From NCBI GenBank assembly GCA_964477275.1, contig CAYZDV010000011.1, positions 1 to 27,645 on the forward strand: 27,645 bases of DNA. The letters are read 5' to 3'. How positions within the stretch are numbered: the first letter of the stretch is position 1; every line of letters begins with the position of its first letter. Below the pieces are notes generated by a model that saw nothing but the letters and a program-made list of their open reading frames with translations, was not told the DNA's origin and did no database searches. A program made the position numbers and the translations under genes. Below are positions 22,455 through 27,645 of this stretch, in pieces. The DNA comes from CAYZDV01 sp964477275. Its GTDB lineage: Bacteria > Acidobacteriota > Aminicenantia > Aminicenantales > Aminicenantaceae.

Positions 22455-24743
22455 TTAAAAATGGTAATTCAGGCCAAAAAGAAAGTTCCTGCCCGGCTCT
22501 TCGACCGCTTCCCGGTCCGGTCTTGCCAGATACGCCACGTTGAACAGGTTGGAGAGGACAAAATACAGGCTGAGGCGGTGGCCGAACTGGTAGCTGGCCT
22601 TGAGGTTGACCACTGCGAAGGCCGGGATTTCAACCTCAGCCGGTCCCGGGTCCGCTTTCTCCTGTTGAAATGTGGTATTCACCTGAACGGAGAAACGATT
22701 GAGCCAGAACCGCGTTCCCAGATAAAGACGCGGAGGAGGCACATCGTTCAGAGCGTCTCTCGTTGCCTGACTTTCCCCGTTGAAAGAAAAGTAGTGCCCG
22801 AAAATCTTCCACTTGGGAACAGGATAATACTCCAGCTCCAGCTCATAGCCACGGATCACACCCCGGTCCACGTTTCCATAGGTATAGATGTTTTCCACGG
22901 GGTCGATTTCGTAGCGTTCGATCAAACCATCGATCTTGTAATAGAAAGTGTAGATTCCGGCAAACAGCCGCTTGAAGATGAATTTCAGGCCTCCGTCCAG
23001 GTTAAAGCTCGTTTCCGGGTTGAGGCCAGGCTGGGCGATGATCGATCCCCGACCGGTAATTCCGGTGTAAAACAGCTCGCTCAGGCTGGGAGCTCTGTAA
23101 GCCCGGGACAGGTTGGCAAAGAATATGATTTCGTCGGCGATGCTCCACGAACCCCCGCAAAAGCCGGTCCAGGTTTTGTGAGTACTTCTGGCCTCAGGAG
23201 GGATATCTCCGGGCAGCGCTTTCATCCTGAGGTCGTCCCAGCGGATTCCGCCGACAAGGTCAAAATTCTCGATGCCGGAAAAATCCACAGAGAAAAAAAG
23301 GCCAAAATCCTTCCGGCTTCCCTGGACAAAGGGGAATTCCTCCCAGAAATCGATGATCTGGCCGGCAGGGTCAAAGTCTGTGTAGCTGTTATAGGCTCTG
23401 ACGTTCGAGCGTCCGTAGAAATCCATTCCTCCTGTCAACCGGAAATGGTCATTGATTTTCCGGCTGTAACAGAGCTGGATTCCGAAATTCAGGCCCTTCG
23501 TCTCACTGTAAGATTTTTCCTGTTTGTACCCTTCTGTGCCCTCATATTTTTCCTTTATGGTCTCCAGAGAGTCGCTGTTCAAATAACCGTGAAGAGACAA
23601 CTGGCCGCCCTTTCCCAATTCTTTTTCCACCCACTGAAACTGGAAGAGATTCTGGCTCTCTTCTGGATACCAGGTCGGCTTGGTCGCGCTGTCGGAGTTC
23701 GCCTTGCCGATATCGTACCCTCTTGCTCCGAGAAAGCTCAACTGGAATTCTCTTTCATCAGTGGCATAGACGGCTTTTCCCAGCAGACTGCCCTGGGTAA
23801 ACTGAGATTGCAGGATTTCCTGATGGGGAGAAGAGTAATTCTGGGCATCGGTTCCCTTGAACGAGAGGTAAAATCCCCAGTTTTCTCGGCTTCCCCTGAG
23901 CGCCAAACCGAGATTTTTCTCTTCGTTGACCGTCCCGTATTTCAGGTTGACATCCCCCCTTAAACCCTGCTCCCGCCCCGGATTTTTTGTCATGATGTGG
24001 ATAACGCCCCCTATGGCATCGGAACCGTAAAACACGGAGGAAGGGCTTCTGAGAATTTCGATTCTTTCGATATCCATGGGATCGATAAAGGAGGCGTTAG
24101 GTCCTGTGCGCCTGTCGCTGGTCACCCTGGCCATGTCGATCATCAGCAGCACTCTGCGGCGGGCGAGCCCCCTGATATTGGGCACGAGCGAAAAACCGCC
24201 GGAACCGATACTCGAGACGCCGACCACGTCGGACAGCCCTTCGGTGATGTGGGGCACAAGCTTTTCCTGGAGGATCGCCGAAGAGATGACCGTCTCGGCC
24301 GCCGGGATGCTCGCCGAGGATTCCGGATGCCTCATGGCCGTCACCACCACCTCCTCTCTCTGAATGATATAGGGAACCAGGGTGATGATGATCTCCCGCG
24401 AAAGCCGTTGGCCGGTAATGAGGAGTTCCTGATCGAAGTAATCAGGGTGGGTGATTTCAATCCTGACTTTTTCCTGCTCTGGAACATTGAGAAGAAAATG
24501 GCCGTTTTGATCGGCCGAAACCCTGTTTCCGCTGGCCCGGTGGCTGACTGCCGCATTGGCCACCGGTTGTCCCAGGAGGTTGATCACCCGTCCTCTGACC
24601 TCAACAGCAAATGCCTGGGTCGCAAGAACCAGGGCAACGGCAACGCTGGCGATGGTCTTTCCTGCTGAAGAACAGTAAAAAAAGGCTTTCATCCCATTCT
24701 GAGGGGAGGATTTTCTTCTCATTGTTAACTGGCTCATGGTCAT
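22455..24743 (-). CDS. TonB-dependent outer-membrane receptor with carboxypeptidase-regulatory-like domain
   Basis: An outer-membrane transporter of about 762 residues. The order is signal peptide (SVAVALVLATQAFA), a CarboxypepD_reg-like domain (VEVRGRVINLLGQPVANAAV to YFDQELLI), a plug domain (AETVISSAILQEKLVPHITEGLSDVVGV, IRGLARRRVLLMIDMARV, ERIEILRSPSSVFYGSDAIGGVIHI) and a 22-strand-type beta-barrel with TonB-dependent signatures (LSRAYRAPSLSELFYTG, GLNPETSFNLDGGLKF). It ends NFLFGLNYHF with the terminal aromatic residue expected for outer-membrane insertion. The ligand cannot be told; the plug resembles vitamin B12/siderophore receptors. I place the start at 24743, where ATGA overlaps folK; Met at 24692, right before the signal peptide, is also possible. 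Confidence 0.92.
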   Translation of the reverse strand: MTMSQLTMRRKSSPQNGMKAFFYCSSAGKTIASVAVALVLATQAFAVEVRGRVINLLGQPVANAAVSHRASGNRVSADQNGHFLLNVPEQEKVRIEITHPDYFDQELLITGQRLSREIIITLVPYIIQREEVVVTAMRHPESSASIPAAETVISSAILQEKLVPHITEGLSDVVGVSSIGSGGFSLVPNIRGLARRRVLLMIDMARVTSDRRTGPNASFIDPMDIERIEILRSPSSVFYGSDAIGGVIHIMTKNPGREQGLRGDVNLKYGTVNEEKNLGLALRGSRENWGFYLSFKGTDAQNYSSPHQEILQSQFTQGSLLGKAVYATDEREFQLSFLGARGYDIGKANSDSATKPTWYPEESQNLFQFQWVEKELGKGGQLSLHGYLNSDSLETIKEKYEGTEGYKQEKSYSETKGLNFGIQLCYSRKINDHFRLTGGMDFYGRSNVRAYNSYTDFDPAGQIIDFWEEFPFVQGSRKDFGLFFSVDFSGIENFDLVGGIRWDDLRMKALPGDIPPEARSTHKTWTGFCGGSWSIADEIIFFANLSRAYRAPSLSELFYTGITGRGSIIAQPGLNPETSFNLDGGLKFIFKRLFAGIYTFYYKIDGLIERYEIDPVENIYTYGNVDRGVIRGYELELEYYPVPKWKIFGHYFSFNGESQATRDALNDVPPPRLYLGTRFWLNRFSVQVNTTFQQEKADPGPAEVEIPAFAVVNLKASYQFGHRLSLYFVLSNLFNVAYLARPDREAVEEPGRNFLFGLNYHF

Positions 24744-25231
24744 TCTTGTGCAGTCCTGATCTTTCTGACGATTGAGCGATCGCTGGATTTTTTCCACAGG
24801 TTTCCCACGCTTTCCTGAAGGAGGGGATGAATGGTCCCGGCGGATATTTCCGCAAGGGGTGCGAGAACAAAATTTCTCCTCTCCATCCTGGGGTGGGGAA
24901 TCTGCAGCTCTTCGGTCCGGATGACTGTTTCCTCAGCCAGGATGATGTCGATATCCATGATCCGCGGCCCTTTTGGAACGGCCGTTTTGCGGCCCATTTT
25001 TTTTTCGATTTTTTTTATTACAGCCAGAAGATCAAAAGGGCTGAGGTCTGTCTCGACCTCCACTATCTGGTTATAGAACCAGGGCTTCGAGGGATAATCG
25101 ACAGGCTGGGTTTCATAAAGAGAGGAGGCCCTGGCACGCGTGAGTCCTTCCTTTTCGAGAAGGAGAAGGGCACGTGCCAGGTTTCGCGCTTTGTTTCCCG
25201 CGTTACTTCCGAGACAGAGAAAGTATTTCAT
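24740..25231 (-). CDS. folK: 2-amino-4-hydroxy-6-hydroxymethyldihydropteridine pyrophosphokinase
   Basis: HPPK (163 residues) transfers pyrophosphate from ATP to 6-hydroxymethyl-dihydropterin in folate synthesis. Signatures are FLCLGSNAGNKARNLARALLLL, SSLYETQPVDYPSKPWFYNQIVEVET and the diagnostic GPRIMDIDIILAEE (catalytic Asp pair) followed by IPHPRMERRNFVLAPLAEI. It has the usual length and no fused DHPS or FolB domain. It is the first gene of the folK-TonB receptor-peptidase run; folK is unrelated in function to the other two, so this may simply be a shared transcript. Confidence 0.95.
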   Translation of the reverse strand: MKYFLCLGSNAGNKARNLARALLLLEKEGLTRARASSLYETQPVDYPSKPWFYNQIVEVETDLSPFDLLAVIKKIEKKMGRKTAVPKGPRIMDIDIILAEETVIRTEELQIPHPRMERRNFVLAPLAEISAGTIHPLLQESVGNLWKKSSDRSIVRKIRTAQE

Positions 25232-25246
25232 GAGTCCGGAACAGAA

Positions 25247-25274
25247 AAATTATGATAACATTTTTGTCTGTCAA
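25247..25274 (-). promoter_or_regulatory. Possible promoter of folK
   Basis: On the minus strand TTGACA (25269-25274) and TAATTT (25247-25252) are 16 nt apart. The -35 box is consensus, the -10 box weak. The leader before the folK ATG would be about 10 nt. Confidence 0.35.
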
Positions 25275-25420
25275 AGGACATATTTTTTTGATAAAAAACA
25301 TCTCTCCTTCCCGCCAATTCTCCCAAAAACCGGAATGGAATGCCACTCGAAGAGTTGTGCGTTCGTGAGACTTCAAATTCTCTCGATTTTTCCTCATTTT
25401 TCTGTCATCATGAAGAGGCC

Positions 25421-25771
25421 ATGCAGAGGGTTGAAAAGTGGAGAATCGAAGAGCTATCTTCTGTTCTGACCGAGCTGGTTGTTCTGCTGCGCAGCGGAGA
25501 CAATGCGGAATGGGCCAACGTCTTTTCCCATTACAACGAAGAGTCCTGCAATATCATCTCTGGCTCTGAATTCAACCTAAATGCCCTGCACAAGCTTGTC
25601 AGGCACATCAAGAATTGTTTTTTCGGCACCCGCGCTTTTTCCCATATCATCCTCTGGCATGACAATCCGGAGGAAAGAACAAAACTCAACCGGTCCCTTT
25701 CTTTCATCCGGGCCCGGCTTCTCAACATCCTGAAGGACATTGAAGACCGTCTGATCGAACACATCCACTGA
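25421..25771 (+). CDS. Small uncharacterised helical protein
   Basis: About 116 residues from Met at 25421 (an upstream in-frame ATG at 25340 would add 27 residues that look poorly protein-like). I do not recognise a named function. The sequence is alpha-helical and soluble: WRIEELSSVLTELVVLLRSG, then NAEWANVFSHYNEE, then an LVRHIKNCFFGTRAFSHIIL block and a final helix RLLNILKDIEDRLIEHIH. The W-x-x-x-F and FG-x-x-x-F-x-x-x-I/V-L pattern resembles small immunity-like or DUF6966-type proteins, a low-confidence comparison. It is transcribed alone, convergent with the terpenoid-cyclase-fold gene (16 bp between stop codons). Confidence 0.55.
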   Translation: MQRVEKWRIEELSSVLTELVVLLRSGDNAEWANVFSHYNEESCNIISGSEFNLNALHKLVRHIKNCFFGTRAFSHIILWHDNPEERTKLNRSLSFIRARLLNILKDIEDRLIEHIH

Positions 25772-25787
25772 GAAGCGAGGCTGATGG

Positions 25788-26771
25788 TTAAAGCTCGAGC
25801 AATCCAAATCTCTTCAGCACCCTGAGGACGGCATACGTCAGCCAGAGATTATCCTCCAGGGTCGACTTGTTCAAATCGGACTCCCAGTAACCCAGCCTGG
25901 TCTGCCGGCTCATCAGCCAGTCCAGGGCTTTCTTGATTTTATTATGCTCGGCGGGAAAACCGATGAGGGAGAGAGAGTCCAGGCTGCTCAGAATATCGGT
26001 GGCCCAGAAAGGATAGGTGACCTCTTCCCAGAATAAGGCAAGACCTCTGTCACTGTATTTATCAGGCTGGAAAAAACGGCTCATGAGGAGCTCCCCTGCT
26101 CTCCACGTTTCTTTCCTCTTCCTCCAGGTCGGAGAGGCGGCCAGGGCCCGCAGGACCATTCCCGTGACCAGATGGGAGAAGGGTTGATTTCTGTCAGGAG
26201 CGATGGGGTCGAGTTTCGATTGAGATTCAAAATTGTACCTCTTTCTGAGTTCCTGCTGGTCGATCGTCCGATAAGGAATCACCCAGCCGCCATCTGCCTG
26301 TCTGTTTTTGACGAGCCAGCGGAACCCTTTTTGCGTCCTTTCATCCCTGTCCAGCCCGAGAAGGCAGAGGATTTCCAGAGTCAGAGCATGATAGGTGGGG
26401 GCATATTCATTCAGATAGGCCCCGCGAAAATCTCCATCCCTGGACTGTGTCGAGAACAGAAAATTGACCGCCTTATGGATTTCTTCGTCTTCGAGCGTGC
26501 ATCCGAAATTGTGCAATTTTAACAGATTCCTGAGGGTTTCGACGATGTAGTAGGTCTTCTCCCAGCGGAGATCACCTTCATACTTTTTTTTGCACCAGCC
26601 TCCGTTTGGCTTCTGGTTTTTCAGGATTCTTATGCGGGCCGCGAATTTCTGCAAATTCTTGTGTTCCCTGTCCACGGGAACTTCCAGGATGTCTTTTTTC
26701 AGCCAGTAGAGAATGGGCAGGTTCCCCCTGGCCAGGAGAAACTCGATGGCTTTATTGGTTTTCGTCTTCAT
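25788..26771 (-). CDS. Terpenoid-cyclase/prenyltransferase alpha-alpha-toroid fold protein
   Basis: A 327-residue protein with several QW-like/squalene-cyclase-type repeats: KPNGGWCKKKYEGDLRW, QSRDGDFRGAYLNEYAPTYH, NRQADGGWVIPY and RQTRLGYWESD, each followed by a long helix, as in prenyltransferase and squalene-hopene cyclase barrels. I see no class II cyclase DxDD motif and no membrane segment or signal peptide. Such stand-alone repeat proteins often have no known activity, so I do not assign one. The ATG at 26771 lies inside the end of the cupin gene (20-bp overlap) with only a weak ribosome-binding site, so it is translationally coupled to that gene. Confidence 0.75.
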   Translation of the reverse strand: MKTKTNKAIEFLLARGNLPILYWLKKDILEVPVDREHKNLQKFAARIRILKNQKPNGGWCKKKYEGDLRWEKTYYIVETLRNLLKLHNFGCTLEDEEIHKAVNFLFSTQSRDGDFRGAYLNEYAPTYHALTLEILCLLGLDRDERTQKGFRWLVKNRQADGGWVIPYRTIDQQELRKRYNFESQSKLDPIAPDRNQPFSHLVTGMVLRALAASPTWRKRKETWRAGELLMSRFFQPDKYSDRGLALFWEEVTYPFWATDILSSLDSLSLIGFPAEHNKIKKALDWLMSRQTRLGYWESDLNKSTLEDNLWLTYAVLRVLKRFGLLEL

Positions 26772-27153
26772 CCCGAGTTGTGTTCAAGGAATCATCACTC
26801 TTTTCCCTGATTTGAGGGTTGAGAATGATGCACAGAAATTCAAATGGCTCCTGGAAAGGGTTTTTGAACTGGTGCCTCTGGTTTCCTTCGATCAGAAGGC
26901 ACTGTCCCTGAGCAACAACCATTTCCTGGTCGTTTTCATCAACCACAATTCCTTTTCCTTTTTCCACTTTTACCACATGCTCATGGGCATGGTTGTGATA
27001 AGGCGTGTGGCCGTCGGGAAATACCTTGAATAGCCTCATGATGATAGTATTAGAGCCGTCCTCAGGACCGATGAGAATTTTCCTGGTGACTCTCTCCACC
27101 CCTTCTTCCTCGACAGGAACCTCTTTGATACCGCTCTCTTTTTTCAGGATCAC
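26752..27153 (-). CDS. Cupin-domain protein
   Basis: A single-domain cupin of 133 residues. The metal-binding motifs are visible: GHTPYHNHAHEHVVKVEKGKG (His-x-His ... Glu pattern) and the second-motif His in GNQRHQFKN, a beta-barrel of the cupin_2 type. Cupins of this size bind a metal and small ligands or catalyse diverse reactions; nothing in the sequence fixes the substrate. The GTG at 27153 has a GGAGAAAG site at the right distance. It follows the exported chimeric protein by 11 bp and overlaps the next gene by 20 bp. The last 15 residues are charged and coded in the overlap zone. Confidence 0.85.
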   Translation of the reverse strand: MILKKESGIKEVPVEEEGVERVTRKILIGPEDGSNTIIMRLFKVFPDGHTPYHNHAHEHVVKVEKGKGIVVDENDQEMVVAQGQCLLIEGNQRHQFKNPFQEPFEFLCIILNPQIREKSDDSLNTTRDEDENQ

Positions 27154-27164
27154 GGTCTTTCTCC

Positions 27165-27500
27165 TCAGTCTCCTTTTTTTCCCTCATTCTCCGGAAACTT
27201 TTCCGCGCAGCCGACATATATGCTCGGGGCCTTATCAATTCCTCCGGTTGAGGCAAGCTTCCTCTCGATGATATGGGCGTTGACCTGTTCGTAAATTATT
27301 TTATCCTCCAGCCTCTCTGCGACGGTTTTTTCTTCCTCAGGCCCGATATCCGCTTTGAACCGGGGATTTCCGGAGGCGTCGATAATGGTGCTGTTGTTGA
27401 TGACGAGGTCATAGGGTTTGTCAGGGAAAGTCCAGTGAGTTAAGGAAAGGAAAAAGACAAAGCAAAAAACGAGAAGAAAAATTCGGCGAAAACTCTGCAT
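27165..27500 (-). CDS. Short exported protein with a D-aminoacylase-like N-terminus
   Basis: The 111-residue product opens with a signal peptide or anchor (FLLVFCFVFFLSLTHWTF), then YDLVINNSTIIDASGNPRF plus KADIG, which matches the very start of N-acyl-D-amino-acid deacylases and related amidohydrolases (YDLxIxNGxIxDGxGNPxxxADIG). After about residue 53 it does not continue as an amidohydrolase: a charged helical stretch (EEEKTVAERLEDKIIYEQ) and a tail with ASTGGIDKAPSIYVGCAEKF follow. It is either a remnant of a deleted amidohydrolase gene or a small chimeric protein still made, since a good ribosome-binding site (GGAAG) and a strong promoter precede it. There is no catalytic metal site. Confidence 0.55.
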   Translation of the reverse strand: MQSFRRIFLLVFCFVFFLSLTHWTFPDKPYDLVINNSTIIDASGNPRFKADIGPEEEKTVAERLEDKIIYEQVNAHIIERKLASTGGIDKAPSIYVGCAEKFPENEGKKGD

Positions 27501-27543
27501 TCAGGACTTCCAGGCGTGCATCCGTCTGAATTTGAATATCTGT

Positions 27544-27573
27544 ATTGTATTCCAAATACCTGATTCCTGTCAA
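27544..27573 (-). promoter_or_regulatory. Near-consensus promoter of the orf111-cupin-cyclase-fold operon
   Basis: On the minus strand TTGACA (27568-27573) and TACAAT (27544-27549) are separated by 18 nt; the predicted start is near 27537, about 37 nt before the ATG at 27500. A small palindrome GTATT-TGG-AATAC lies in the spacer next to the -10 box and could bind a regulator. Bases 27574-27645 hold no gene I can support. Confidence 0.62.
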
Positions 27574-27645
27574 TTTCCTTTAGTGAATCTTCCAGCTTAG
27601 TGTGGGTAAAATACACGGAAATGGCTTCGCTCCCTTTAGCAAAAA

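Noticed and set aside
22155..23963. A 602-codon open frame on the plus strand opposite the receptor and peptidase genes
   Set aside because: It is antisense to two genes with strong family motifs and catalytic residues, has no ribosome-binding site, and crosses the intergenic gap between them. It is open by codon-use bias of the opposite strand.
22455..24797. The longer TonB-receptor start at 24797
   Set aside because: It would overlap folK by 58 bp and add residues before the signal peptide; the ATGA junction at 24743 or the Met at 24692 fits better.

Overview
The window is a gene-dense piece of a chromosome from a Gram-negative, diderm bacterium: it encodes a TonB-dependent outer-membrane receptor and a PilT ATPase. 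The eukaryote-like lysine-degradation pair, a Ser/Thr kinase with a zinc ribbon, a secreted S9 peptidase and a relic of a 6-bladed beta-propeller protein fit an Acidobacteriota/Aminicenantes-type genome. That placement is inference from gene content only; no intact rRNA gene is present to confirm it. I see no phage, CRISPR array, intact transposase or tRNA gene.

Layout. 1-234: palindromic dispersed repeat and a weak promoter. 235-1660 (+): membrane protein and a diacylglycerol-kinase-family lipid kinase. 1683-7107 (-): ilvE, pilT, alaS and a lytic transglycosylase, probably one operon read from a good promoter at 7175-7203. 7218-13363 (-): heat-shock operon hrcA-grpE-dnaK-dnaJ followed by rsmE and a Ser/Thr kinase, read from a near-consensus promoter at 13381-13410. 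13658-17179 (-): a lysine-ketoglutarate reductase gene, a saccharopine dehydrogenase gene (4-bp overlap) and a MEMO-family gene. 17330-19123 (+): cysS and a YraN-family gene, divergent from the lysine genes. 19124-20338: a scarred accessory patch with a decayed beta-propeller fragment, three hairpins, a brnT/brnA toxin-antitoxin pair, a 5S rRNA remnant and a second copy of 38 bp of yraN. 20322-25231 (-): folK, TonB-dependent receptor, S9 peptidase. 25421-25771 (+): unknown small protein. 25788-27500 (-): a short chimeric exported protein, a cupin and a terpenoid-cyclase-fold protein, with a strong promoter at 27544-27573.

How the genes work together. HrcA, GrpE, DnaK and DnaJ form a chaperone machine with its repressor, but this DnaK lacks the alpha-helical lid of the substrate-binding domain and ends in a Glu-rich tail, and no canonical CIRCE operator is visible before hrcA. 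The two lysine genes correspond to the two halves of animal/plant alpha-aminoadipic semialdehyde synthase, so lysine would be degraded through saccharopine. The receptor and the S9 peptidase suggest uptake and digestion of peptides, though the receptor's ligand is not known.

The items most worth a second look are the lidless DnaK, the 38-bp repeat/5S remnant/brnTA patch, the small operon at the right end, and the kinase encoded at the end of the heat-shock operon.
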